DNA of 64,000 nt from Prevotella sp. (GTDB lineage Bacteria > Bacteroidota > Bacteroidia > Bacteroidales > Bacteroidaceae). The position numbers were made by a program, and so were the translations under genes. Every line of letters begins with the position of its first letter. The stretch's first letter is position 1. The stretch covers positions 1 through 64,000 of the forward strand of contig JALFOF010000105.1 in NCBI GenBank assembly GCA_022773825.1. The letters are read 5' to 3'. A model generated the notes under the pieces. It saw only the letters and a list, made by a program, of their open reading frames with translations, ran no database searches and had not been told where the DNA came from. Below, in pieces: positions 55,398 through 63,982 of the stretch.

Positions 55398-57917
55398 ATG
55401 AAAAAGAAGAAATATGTATTGTTTTCGTGCCTGATTGCCATGGGCGCAACGCAGGCACAGGCACAAAGTACGACCGTATCCAAGCCACAAGACAAAGGCG
55501 AAGAGACCGTGACTAACGTAGAAATAGACAACATCACGGTGACAGCGCCGCGCGGCATAGCGCGAAAGACGCCCATAGCCATGAGCAACGTGGACGCCAT
55601 ACAGGTGGACGAGAAGCTGGGCGGACAGGAGTTCCCAGAGGTATTAAACCAGACACCGGGCGTTTATGCCACGAAATTCAGCGGCGGACGAGGAGACTCT
55701 AAACTGAATGTGCGAGGCTTCCAGAACTACAACGTGGCGGTAATGATGAATGGCGTGCCCGTGAACGACATGGAATGGGGCGGCATATACTGGAGCAACT
55801 GGGCGGGATTGAGCGAAGTTGTGCGCTACGTGCAGGTGCAACGAGGACTCGGAGCAAGCAAGATAGCGGCGCCATCGGTAGGCGGAACGGTGAACATCGT
55901 GACCAAGACGACAGACTCAAAGAAAGGGGGCAGCGTGCTATACGGCATGGGTAACGATGGCTACAACACCTATTCGTTGGCTCTTTCCACTGGCTTGCTG
56001 CCAACAGGGTGGAACATGTCGGTGATGTTCACAAGGACATGGGGCAACGGATACATACAGGGAACGGAGTTCTCTGACTACACTTACTTCTTCTCCGTCA
56101 GCAAAAGGATTAACGACAGCCACCAACTGTCGGTGACAGGATTTGCCAGTCCGCAGTCGCACTACCAGCGTTCACAGTACGACGGGCTAAGTGTGGCTGG
56201 ATGGCAGAAGGCAAAAAACTTCATGAACGGCAAGAGCCAGTACAGGTATAACCCCACATACGGATTTGGAAAGAACGGCGAACGGAAGACGTCCGCATAC
56301 AACTACTACCACAAACCCCAGTTCTCCATGAACCACCAGTGGCAGATTAACGACAAGTCTTCGCTCAGTTCAGCGCTCTATCTCTCCATAGGACACGGCT
56401 ACGGCAACAGCGGTCAAGGCGTGAACTCAAGCTACGCAAACAACTGGTACGGCGCGAGCAACGGCGTACTGAACGAGGATTTCCACCACAGCGACGGCAC
56501 ATACGCCTACGATAAGGTGCAAGAGATAAACGAACAGAGCACCTCTGGCTCCAAGATGGTAATGGGACAGAGCTATAATAACCACGTGTGGTACGGACTG
56601 TTATCTACATATACCCGCAAGATAAACAAGGCCTTAAACCTCTATGCCGGAATAGACGTGAGGTCATATAAAGGCACCCACACAACAGAGATATCCGATT
56701 TGTACAACGGTGAGTACTACACCGACCTACGATACCGTAGCACCGTGAACCCAGAGCTTAACGCTAAGGCGGCGGACCCAGCGTGGCAATACGAGAAACT
56801 CGGCGTGGGAGACATCGTAAACCGTGACTATGACAGCCATATAGCACAGCAAGGTGTGTTCGCTCAGATGGAATACAGCAAGAACGACAAGCTCTCTGCC
56901 TTCGTCTCTGGTACGCTGTCGAACTCCACTTACTGGCGATATGACCGCTTTTATTATGACGCTGACCATGCGGAATCAGACAAGGCGAGCTTCATAAGCG
57001 GCAGCATCAAGGGCGGAGCGAACTACAATATCGACAAGAACCATAACGTTTACGCCAACGTTGGCTTCGTGAGCCGCGCGCCGATATTTGCTGGTGGCGT
57101 GTTCCTCATGTCGCAATCAAGCAACGTTATCAACAAAGACGCTGTCAACGAGAAGACGATTTCAGCGGAAATAGGCTACGGTTACCACAACAACTGGCTG
57201 TCAGCGAACGTCAATGCCTACTATACGCTGTGGAAAGACAAGACAACCTCCAAGTCAGGATATACGAATAACAACACAGACCTGTTCACAATGTACCTCG
57301 AAGGCGTGGATGCGAGGCACATAGGAATAGAGTTTGACGCTGTGGCAAAGCCGATGTCATGGGTCACCCTCAGAGGTATGTTGTCCTTAGGCAGCTGGAA
57401 ATGGGTGAGCGACGCTAACGCCTACTTCTACAATTCCGCCAACCAGCCGCTGGCAAACCTCACCACTGGCGAGGTGGCAAGTGGCGTAGGAGCACCTGAC
57501 CACTTGCTGTTCACACTGAAACAGAATGGCAACCACGTTGGCGGGTCGGCGCAAACGACGATGGCTTTGGGCTCTGATTTCAACATAACGAAGAACTTTA
57601 CCATCGGCGCCACATACACCTACTACGCCCGTAACTATGCGGACTTCGCCATGCCAACAAGTGGTACGGGCACGGAACTGACGCTATCAGAGCCTTGGAA
57701 GATACCCGGAGCGGGGCAACTGGACCTCAATGCGCGCTATAACTTCATGCTTGGCACGTGCAAGGCTTCGCTATACGCCAACGTACAGAACCTCCTCGAC
57801 TACGAATACATAAAGGATGCCTACTACGACGGTACGCACAACGGCTGGGAAGACGCCTATCGCATATTCTATTCTTACGGCCGCACCTTCACCATGAAGT
57901 TGCGAGTGGAGTTCTGA
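55398..57917 (+). CDS. TonB-dependent outer-membrane receptor
   Basis: An 839-residue receptor from MKKKKYVLF (55398), with a signal peptide ending at TQAQAQ. A frame that opens at 55230 reads through the end of typA and the hairpin and is not credible as a start. The plug begins soon after (IDNITVTAPRGIARKTP; PEVLNQTPGVYATKFSGGRGDSKLNVRGFQNYNVAVMMNG). The barrel ends FTMKLRVEF. There is no carboxypeptidase-like N-terminal extension, so it is not a SusC. The next gene encodes a lipoprotein 34 bases downstream, probably its surface partner. Ligand unknown. Confidence 0.88.
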   Translation: MKKKKYVLFSCLIAMGATQAQAQSTTVSKPQDKGEETVTNVEIDNITVTAPRGIARKTPIAMSNVDAIQVDEKLGGQEFPEVLNQTPGVYATKFSGGRGDSKLNVRGFQNYNVAVMMNGVPVNDMEWGGIYWSNWAGLSEVVRYVQVQRGLGASKIAAPSVGGTVNIVTKTTDSKKGGSVLYGMGNDGYNTYSLALSTGLLPTGWNMSVMFTRTWGNGYIQGTEFSDYTYFFSVSKRINDSHQLSVTGFASPQSHYQRSQYDGLSVAGWQKAKNFMNGKSQYRYNPTYGFGKNGERKTSAYNYYHKPQFSMNHQWQINDKSSLSSALYLSIGHGYGNSGQGVNSSYANNWYGASNGVLNEDFHHSDGTYAYDKVQEINEQSTSGSKMVMGQSYNNHVWYGLLSTYTRKINKALNLYAGIDVRSYKGTHTTEISDLYNGEYYTDLRYRSTVNPELNAKAADPAWQYEKLGVGDIVNRDYDSHIAQQGVFAQMEYSKNDKLSAFVSGTLSNSTYWRYDRFYYDADHAESDKASFISGSIKGGANYNIDKNHNVYANVGFVSRAPIFAGGVFLMSQSSNVINKDAVNEKTISAEIGYGYHNNWLSANVNAYYTLWKDKTTSKSGYTNNNTDLFTMYLEGVDARHIGIEFDAVAKPMSWVTLRGMLSLGSWKWVSDANAYFYNSANQPLANLTTGEVASGVGAPDHLLFTLKQNGNHVGGSAQTTMALGSDFNITKNFTIGATYTYYARNYADFAMPTSGTGTELTLSEPWKIPGAGQLDLNARYNFMLGTCKASLYANVQNLLDYEYIKDAYYDGTHNGWEDAYRIFYSYGRTFTMKLRVEF

Positions 57918-57951
57918 TACTACCCTATCTAAAACCCAACACTACATTATT

Positions 57952-59226
57952 ATGAGACATACACATTATATATATATAGGGCTGGCGACGCTGGCGATGG
58001 CTTCTTGCGGCGACTTTAACGACAAACTGGACGGCTATTGCGAGGACGACTATAAGCCAAAGGACGTCAAAAGCATAAAATACGAGCTGACAAGCAGCGA
58101 CTATGCCATGCTCTCCACGCTGTCCGGCGACAACAATATCAAGGCTAACCAGTACTTTTCAAGTGCCGATGACGCTCACACCTACATCCCCCAGTGGCTG
58201 GCTTACACCTACCCGACGGCTGATGACGGCTCCAGCGTGACGGTAACATACTGGCAAAAGGGCGGCGCAAGCCACTATCTGGCACCGTTGGGCAAGGCTA
58301 CGACATACACAATGGTGGCTGGTGACGACGCAAGCGACATGGACGCGCTGCTGAAAAGGGTGAAACCCGAGGCTGCGAAAGACGACATTGTGCTGGTAAG
58401 CCCTGGCGGCGACGGTACCATGGCAGCATACCAGTACAGCGGAAGCGCATGGAGGACGTTCACAAACACCACGACTGACATAACAGTCCTGCCGCAATCG
58501 GTGTATAATTCGCTGGGCAGCACTTTCGTAGAGGATGCCGGCAGCGTGATACCCACGTTCTTGAAGACTACCTATCCCTATGCTTCCAACGACGACACGA
58601 AGACGGTGATATACTATTATAATAAGTATAAGGACATCGGCGCACGCCAATACACACTGGAAGGCGGTGAGTGGACACTCACGACACTGTCGGAAAAGGT
58701 GGTGACGGAGAAGACATCCGCCCCCTTTGTCCTTACCAACGGCGCGTGGACTTACGACCCGAGCGTGACAATCACACTGCCTTACGTAAAGCAAGACCCC
58801 ACGAGCAAGGTGTTCTACCAAGCTGCCACTGACTGGGTGTGGGACAATATCGACACTCCAGCTGGCGTAGCGAAGGGACAGGGCTACGTGAGCAAATGGG
58901 GCAACAACGACTATTACACCGGCAGCAGTGCGTACAACAGTTGCGTTGACTGGACTCCGAAGAACGCGAAGGCACAGAATGCCGCGGCTTTCGAGGGCAA
59001 GGCAGACGAGGAAATCATTGCGTTCATGCAGCAGAACCTCACCAAGGTGTGGGCGGAGGTGCTCAAGACGCAGTACCCCGACGCACGGCCGGTGGACGGA
59101 ATAGAGGTAATCTACACCGTGAACTTCACCGCAACGATGCCTAACACCGTAGCCTACACCATACAATACAAGGTGACGGGCAACGCGGAGTTCACGTATG
59201 TGGAAGGCTCCATGAAACAGAAATAA
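57952..59226 (+). CDS. Lipoprotein with internal duplication, partner of the TonB receptor
   Basis: A 424-residue lipoprotein (lipobox LAMASC, Cys19). Two segments resemble each other: LTSSDYAML...FSSADDAHTYIPQWLAYTYPTADDGSSVTVTYW and LPQSVYNSLG..FVEDAGSVIPTFLKTTYPYASNDDTKTVIYYY, suggesting a duplicated domain of about 130 residues. The last part (YVSKWGNNDYYTGSSAYNSCVDW) is different and may bind ligand. I do not recognise a family, and it is not SusD-like. It is co-directional with the receptor and the sensor kinase that follows. Confidence 0.75.
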   Translation: MRHTHYIYIGLATLAMASCGDFNDKLDGYCEDDYKPKDVKSIKYELTSSDYAMLSTLSGDNNIKANQYFSSADDAHTYIPQWLAYTYPTADDGSSVTVTYWQKGGASHYLAPLGKATTYTMVAGDDASDMDALLKRVKPEAAKDDIVLVSPGGDGTMAAYQYSGSAWRTFTNTTTDITVLPQSVYNSLGSTFVEDAGSVIPTFLKTTYPYASNDDTKTVIYYYNKYKDIGARQYTLEGGEWTLTTLSEKVVTEKTSAPFVLTNGAWTYDPSVTITLPYVKQDPTSKVFYQAATDWVWDNIDTPAGVAKGQGYVSKWGNNDYYTGSSAYNSCVDWTPKNAKAQNAAAFEGKADEEIIAFMQQNLTKVWAEVLKTQYPDARPVDGIEVIYTVNFTATMPNTVAYTIQYKVTGNAEFTYVEGSMKQK

Positions 59227-59335
59227 AACGTAAGACACCACTATGCCACCGCCGCCAGCACCCCGCGCCCGAAACAGACGCGAGGAATGACGGCACTAAC
59301 AGACTTATTCATCCCATCAATACGCATTTATTGAT

Positions 59336-61294
59336 ATGCCAAGAATAAAATGGTTGCTTACCGTGATGCTCGTTGCATGGACAGCACTCGTACACGGCAA
59401 GACAGCGGAAGCGAAGACGGCGGAAGACAATTCCGTGGTTATCGTCTCCTCATACAACCCGGACGTGAAGAGCATCAACGAGAACGTGGCGGCATTCTAC
59501 GAAGAGTGCACAAGGCGGAAACTGCCCAACACGGTCGCTCTGGAAGACATACACGCCCAGAACCTGCCTGACTGCTTCAACTGGAAACACCGTATGTGGG
59601 GCGTACTGAAGAAGTATTACGAGAACGGCAAGAAGCCCGCGGTGATAGTATTGTTAGGCAACGAGGCCAACACCGCCTTCTTCTCACTGGACAGACCGGA
59701 GCTGAAAGCAACGCCGGTGGTGACGGGTATGGGCAGTGCGACGCTCATAAAACTGCCCGACAACGACACCATCGACCTGAAACAATGGAATCCTAAGGCC
59801 TACGACATCACCAAAGACCTCAAGGACTACAACATAGTCGGCGGCAGACTGTACCGCTACGACATCAAGAAGAACCTCGAACTGATAAGATACTTCTACC
59901 CCAAGCGCGACACGCTGGTATTCATCTCGGACAATACCCTCGGCGGACTGGCCATGAGGGCCACCTTCGCGGCGCAGGCAGAAGGCAACACCAAGTTCCA
60001 CATCAAGTACATCGACGGGCGCGCCTTCACCTTCCTCGACATCAACGACTACCTCGCAAACCTCGGGGACGGCTCGTTGCTGCTGGTCGGCACGTGGCGC
60101 ATAGACAGCTCCAACCGCTTCCTCGTGCGCAACACCACCTACACCCTCGGCGCAAACAACCCGCAACTGCCGGCATTCACGCTATCTGACGTGGGCATGG
60201 GGCACTGGACCGTGGGCGGATACTCACCGAAATACCACACCATGGGCAAGTATCTCGCCGATGACGTGGCAGACTTCCTAAAGACGGGGAGTAAGAAAAT
60301 GCCCACCATTGTGCCCAACAAATACATCTTCGACCACGACAGACTGGAGATGCTCGGGCTGTCACTCAACGGCTTCATGCAAGAATACAAGATGGTGAAC
60401 GAACCCGTTTCGCCGCTGGAAGAGTACAAAATGACCATCCTCGGCGTGCTGGGACTCATCGTAATACTGACCTGCAGCCTGCTGACCTCGCTCACCTTCC
60501 TGAAGAAAAGCAAGAAACTGCAAAAAGAACTGATAGTACACGGCAAGGAACTGGAGCAGATGAAGGAGACGGCGGAGGAGGCAATGCTCGCCGCCGAAGA
60601 GGCAAACATGATGAAGTCGCGCTTCATAGCCGACATGAGCCATGAGATACGCACGCCACTGAACGCCGTGATAGGCTTCGCGCAAGTGCTGACAAGCACG
60701 GCGATAGAAACCAGCGACGCGGAGAAAGCGGAGTTCGGGAAACTCATAATGCTCAACAGCGAACTGCTGCTGAAGCTCGTCAACGACATACTCGACATCT
60801 CCAAAATCGACACAGGCAGGCTACAACTCGAAATAAAGAAGGTGGACATAGTGCAACTATGCAACCAAGCCGCCGTGTCAGCCTCCGCAATCCCCAAGCC
60901 AGGCGTGGAGATACGCACGGAGACAAGCCTCGACAGCCTACTCATCGACACCGACAAGAACCGCCTGCTGCAAGTGATGTCGAACCTGTTGAACAACGCC
61001 AAGAAATGCACAGAGAAAGGTTCCATCACCATAAGGTTGGAACTGTCGGACGAAGAGGACGCGGTGATAGTAAGCGTGACCGACACTGGCTGCGGCATAC
61101 CAAAGGAAAAGGCGGAGGCGGTGTTTGAACGCTTCAAGAAGCTCGACGCCTTCAAGCAGGGAACAGGACTCGGCCTCGCCATATCGCGCTCCATAATAGA
61201 GCAACTCGACGGCAGGATATGGGTGGACACCACCTACACCGGCGGCGCAAGGTTCATCTTCTCCCACCCCATACACACCCCGGAAGCCAAATAA
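59336..61294 (+). CDS. Sensor histidine kinase with periplasmic ligand-binding domain
   Basis: A 652-residue membrane kinase. Order: signal or anchor helix (1-26), a periplasmic domain of about 320 residues resembling ABC-type substrate-binding domains (VVIVSSYNPDVKSINENVA, VIVLLGNEANTAFF, FISDNTLGGLAMRA), one membrane helix (366-389), a short coiled coil, HisKA with phospho-acceptor His436 (MSHEIRTPLNAVIGFA), and an ATPase domain (NLLNNAKK, DTGCGIP, GTGLGLAI). There is no receiver or DNA-binding domain and no response regulator beside it, so the output is elsewhere. It lies 109 bases after the lipoprotein gene and may sense the same ligand. Confidence 0.9.
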   Translation: MPRIKWLLTVMLVAWTALVHGKTAEAKTAEDNSVVIVSSYNPDVKSINENVAAFYEECTRRKLPNTVALEDIHAQNLPDCFNWKHRMWGVLKKYYENGKKPAVIVLLGNEANTAFFSLDRPELKATPVVTGMGSATLIKLPDNDTIDLKQWNPKAYDITKDLKDYNIVGGRLYRYDIKKNLELIRYFYPKRDTLVFISDNTLGGLAMRATFAAQAEGNTKFHIKYIDGRAFTFLDINDYLANLGDGSLLLVGTWRIDSSNRFLVRNTTYTLGANNPQLPAFTLSDVGMGHWTVGGYSPKYHTMGKYLADDVADFLKTGSKKMPTIVPNKYIFDHDRLEMLGLSLNGFMQEYKMVNEPVSPLEEYKMTILGVLGLIVILTCSLLTSLTFLKKSKKLQKELIVHGKELEQMKETAEEAMLAAEEANMMKSRFIADMSHEIRTPLNAVIGFAQVLTSTAIETSDAEKAEFGKLIMLNSELLLKLVNDILDISKIDTGRLQLEIKKVDIVQLCNQAAVSASAIPKPGVEIRTETSLDSLLIDTDKNRLLQVMSNLLNNAKKCTEKGSITIRLELSDEEDAVIVSVTDTGCGIPKEKAEAVFERFKKLDAFKQGTGLGLAISRSIIEQLDGRIWVDTTYTGGARFIFSHPIHTPEAK

Positions 61295-61443
61295 AAGCAA
61301 GCCTGGCAACACGGAGGCACGACCGAAAACGAACAGTAACATAACACATAAGCGCGCCACCCACATACCCACGGCAGACACGCCAAATGTTGACAAGTGA
61401 ATTAGTATAAACAATCAAAAACTGTCAAGCGATTTTAGGAAAA

Positions 61444-61530
61444 GACAATAGCATAGCGATTACACTGCAATAGCATAGCGATTACAACACAATCGCATAG
61501 CGTTTACAGTGTAATCGCTATGCTTTTATC
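61444..61530. repeat. 22-bp repeat array, 3 direct copies plus 1 inverted
   Basis: AATAGCATAGCGATTAC-type units at 61447, 61469 and 61491 (22 apart) are followed by one unit in the opposite orientation (GTAATCGCTATGCTTTTA). The last two form a near-perfect palindrome, GCATAGCGTTTAC facing GTAATCGCTATGC (61495-61523). Confidence 0.92.
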
Positions 61531-61565
61531 GCTGCACCACATACCGTCCGCAAAACAGACGGCAC

Positions 61566-61760
61566 TCCAACCCAAAACTGACTGTACCCAAATCCAAAGC
61601 TGACCGCACCCAATTACAAAGCTGATTGCACTCAATTACAAAGCTGATTGCACCCAATTACAAAGCTGACAGCACCCAATTCCAAAGCTGATTGTACCTC
61701 ACACTAAAGCAGACAGCACTCTATCGAAGAGCCGTAACACTCTATCGAAGAGCCCAGAAT
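61566..61760. repeat. Second 22-bp tandem repeat (CCAATTACAAAGCTGATTGC unit), about 7-8 copies
   Basis: AAAGCTGA or a close variant begins at 61574, 61596, 61618, 61640, 61662, 61684 and 61706, exactly 22 bases apart. Two degenerate units (CTCTATCGAAGAGCC) continue to about 61755. The unit differs from the other 22-bp family but the period is the same. No open frame crosses it. Confidence 0.9.
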
Positions 61761-61818
61761 GGGCGACATAATACAGCACAGGGTGTAAACCCTGTGTATC
61801 GTGAGCCCCCCACCCCCT

Positions 61819-61857
61819 CTTCCCTTGCCATGCACCGACGGTGCATGGCAAGGGAAG
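61819..61857. repeat. Perfect 18-bp hairpin
   Basis: CTTCCCTTGCCATGCACC and GGTGCATGGCAAGGGAAG are perfectly complementary around the loop GAC. It lies about 100 bases before the rplM promoter motif. With no T-run downstream it is more like an extragenic palindrome than a terminator. Confidence 0.85.
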
Positions 61858-61956
61858 AAGAAAAGAATAGTTGATTTGCGACAACCATCGCAGTTAAAAA
61901 AACATAAAAACAGCCCCTCGCCATATCAAACCCATCCGTATATCAATAATTATGAG

Positions 61957-61964
61957 TAACTTTG
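61957..61964 (+). promoter_or_regulatory. rplM promoter -7 motif TAACTTTG
   Basis: TAACTTTG matches TAnnTTTG, although no TTTG stands at -33. The resulting leader to the rplM ATG at 62104 is about 130 bases, with short GC-rich pairings (GGGGT...GCCCC near 61981-61998). This is long enough to be a site of ribosomal-protein feedback, which is inference. Confidence 0.65.
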
Positions 61965-62103
61965 CGGACCGATTATTGCAGGGGTACACTTAGAGCCCCA
62001 CGGGTGATGGTGTTAATAGCCGTGCGTCTGGCCGCGCCGGTGGTTAGTGAATCCACTCCCGAAACAATGTTTTTTAGTAGTAATAAAATTATTAAAGTTA
62101 AGA

Positions 62104-62565
62104 ATGAACACTTTAAGTTACAAGACAGTCTCCATCAACAAGGAGAATGCAAAGAAGGAGTGGGTCGTTATTGATGCCTCAGATCAGGTAGTAGGCCGTC
62201 TCGCTTCAAAAGTGGCAAAGTTGCTTCGCGGTAAGTACAAGCCAACCTTCACTCCAAACGCTGATTGTGGCGACAACGTTATCATCATCAACGCAGCCAA
62301 GATTGTTTTCACGGGCAAGAAGGAAACAGAAAAGGTTTACACACGTTACACTGGCTACCCGGGCGGTCAGCGCTTCAACACACCCGCACAGCTCCGCAAG
62401 AGGAACGACGGCGGCGAGAGAATACTGCGCCACGCCGTGAAGGGTATGCTGCCAAAAGGACCCCTCGGCCGCTCACTCATGAACAACCTCTACATCTACG
62501 AGGGTACGGAGCACAAGCAGGAGGCACAGCAGCCCAAGGCAATCGACATCAACCAGTACAAATAA
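62104..62565 (+). CDS. rplM: 50S ribosomal protein L13
   Basis: A primary binding protein of the large subunit. From MNTLSYKTVS (62104) it has 153 residues with the family blocks WVVIDASDQVVGRLASKVA, VFTGKKETEKVYTRYTGYPGG and MLPKGPLGR. An ATG at 62047 would add 19 residues from the AT-rich leader and is rejected. It is followed by rpsI after 17 bases, the usual L13-S9 pair. Confidence 0.97.
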   Translation: MNTLSYKTVSINKENAKKEWVVIDASDQVVGRLASKVAKLLRGKYKPTFTPNADCGDNVIIINAAKIVFTGKKETEKVYTRYTGYPGGQRFNTPAQLRKRNDGGERILRHAVKGMLPKGPLGRSLMNNLYIYEGTEHKQEAQQPKAIDINQYK

Positions 62566-62582
62566 AATAGATATACATCAAC

Positions 62583-62969
62583 ATGGAAGTAATAAACGCA
62601 ATCGGTCGTCGCAAGAGCGCTGTCGCTCGTGTATATCTCTCAGAGGGCACCGGCAAGATAACTATCAACAAGGTAGATTTCACACAATATTTCCCATCTG
62701 CCATACTCCAGTACGTAGTAAAGCAGCCACTGGAGCTGCTCGAAGTCGCTGAGAAGTACGACATCAAGGCAAACCTCGACGGTGGTGGCTTCACGGGTCA
62801 GAGCCAGGCACTGCGCCTCGCTATAGCACGCGCACTCGTAAAAATCAACGCCGAAGACAAAAAGACCCTCAAGACACAGGGCTTACTCACACGCGACTCA
62901 CGTGAGGTAGAGCGTAAGAAGCCAGGTCGTCCAAAGGCTCGCCGCCGCTTCCAGTTCTCTAAGCGTTAA
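62583..62969 (+). CDS. rpsI: 30S ribosomal protein S9
   Basis: A small-subunit protein whose C-terminal tail reaches the decoding centre. The 128 residues begin EVINAIGRRKSAVARVYL and end in the conserved basic tail (KKPGRPKARRRFQFSKR), whose last arginine touches tRNA in the P site. Co-transcribed with rplM. Confidence 0.97.
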   Translation: MEVINAIGRRKSAVARVYLSEGTGKITINKVDFTQYFPSAILQYVVKQPLELLEVAEKYDIKANLDGGGFTGQSQALRLAIARALVKINAEDKKTLKTQGLLTRDSREVERKKPGRPKARRRFQFSKR

Positions 62970-63119
62970 ACCACGGGAACAGGAACACAAACGTTTAGCA
63001 TCTAAACCTGCCAGACTCTGCACTCCTTATTATATATACAAGGCGCAGGCTACTTGCAGGCTGATTCTAACAAAAAGAATTAAAAAGAAAGTAAACACAT
63101 TAAAAAGAAACAAAAGACA
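62970..63119. promoter_or_regulatory. rpsB leader region
   Basis: The 150 bases between rpsI and rpsB contain no gene. An imperfect fold is possible (CCTGC...GCAGG, and CTCCTTATTATATATACAAGG inside it). An A-rich tract then precedes the rpsB ATG. It may be a feedback-control leader for S2, but the sequence alone does not prove it. Confidence 0.4.
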
Positions 63120-63869
63120 ATGTCAAGAACCAATTTTGATCAGTTACTCCAAGCTGGTTGCCACTTCGGCCACCTCCGTCGTAAATGGAACCCTGCCATG
63201 GCTCCCTACATCTTCATGGAGCGCAACGGCATCCACATCATCGACCTCCACAAGACCGTAGCCAAGGTTGACGAGGCCGCTGAGGCACTGAAGAACATAG
63301 CAAAGCAGGGCAAGAAGATACTGTTCGTCGCTACTAAAAAACAAGCTAAGGACGTAATAGCCGAGAAGGCACAGAGCGTCAATATGCCTTACATCAACGA
63401 GCGCTGGGCTGGTGGTATGCTCACCAACTTCCAGACCATACGTAAGGCAATCAAAAAAATGGCGAACATCGACAAACTGACCGCTGACGGAACATACAGC
63501 AACCTCTCAAAGCGTGAGCTCCTGCAGATTTCACGCCAGCGTGCTAAGCTGGAGAAGAACCTCGGTTCCATTGCCGACCTTACACGCCTGCCATCAGCTA
63601 TCTTCGTCGTTGACGTAGAAAAAGAGCACATCGCAGTGAAGGAGGCTCACCGCCTCGGCATACCTGTCTTCGGTATCGTTGATACAAACGCTGACCCCAA
63701 CAAAGTAGACTTCGCCATACCCGCGAACGATGACGCAAAGGATTCAGTGGATGTGATACTCGCCGCTTGCTGCGAAGCTATCAACGAAGGACTCCAGGAG
63801 CGCAAGGTAGAGAAGGCAGACGAGAAAGCTGCCGCTCAGCAGGAGGACCAGCCCAAGACAGCTGAATAA
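63120..63869 (+). CDS. rpsB: 30S ribosomal protein S2
   Basis: A late-binding protein of the small subunit. The 249 residues show the family signature (LLQAGCHFGHLRRKWNPAMAPYIF, GIHIIDLHKT, NERWAGGMLTNFQTI, VDTNADP). The C-terminal tail is rich in Ala, Glu and Gln (DEKAAAQQEDQPKTAE). rpsB-tsf is a near-universal pair, and tsf begins 113 bases downstream. Confidence 0.97.
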   Translation: MSRTNFDQLLQAGCHFGHLRRKWNPAMAPYIFMERNGIHIIDLHKTVAKVDEAAEALKNIAKQGKKILFVATKKQAKDVIAEKAQSVNMPYINERWAGGMLTNFQTIRKAIKKMANIDKLTADGTYSNLSKRELLQISRQRAKLEKNLGSIADLTRLPSAIFVVDVEKEHIAVKEAHRLGIPVFGIVDTNADPNKVDFAIPANDDAKDSVDVILAACCEAINEGLQERKVEKADEKAAAQQEDQPKTAE

Positions 63870-63889
63870 GTCTTAACAGAACAACCGCA

Positions 63890-63942
63890 TAGTCGCTTGG
63901 CTGCCAATGCCACAATAAGGCACCCTGACAACCAGGCGACTA
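63890..63942 (+). promoter_or_regulatory. Hairpin between rpsB and tsf
   Basis: TAGTCGCTTGG (63890-63900) faces CCAGGCGACTA (63932-63942) with one mismatch and a 31-base loop. It lies between two genes normally co-transcribed, with no T-run, so partial attenuation or an mRNA processing signal is more likely than full termination. Confidence 0.55.
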
Positions 63943-63982
63943 AACGGAAATAAAACACTTAACCACAAACATTTTTCACACA

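Larger units (their letters stand above)
61295..61956. other. Repeat-rich non-coding stretch before the ribosomal operon
   Basis: No gene. It contains a 22-bp array (61444-61530), a second tandem array with a different 22-bp unit (61566-61760), a palindrome CACAGGGTGTAAACCCTGTG (61777-61796) and a perfect 18-bp hairpin (61819-61857). The plain parts show nothing further. Confidence 0.7.

Noticed and set aside
58159-59241. 360-codon open frame on the minus strand
   Set aside because: Antisense to the lipoprotein gene, with no family pattern. The plus-strand frame has a lipobox and sits in a co-directional group.
60139-61233. 364-codon open frame on the minus strand
   Set aside because: It is the complement of the histidine kinase gene and is Ser-rich with no domain. 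The kinase motifs on the plus strand are unmistakable.
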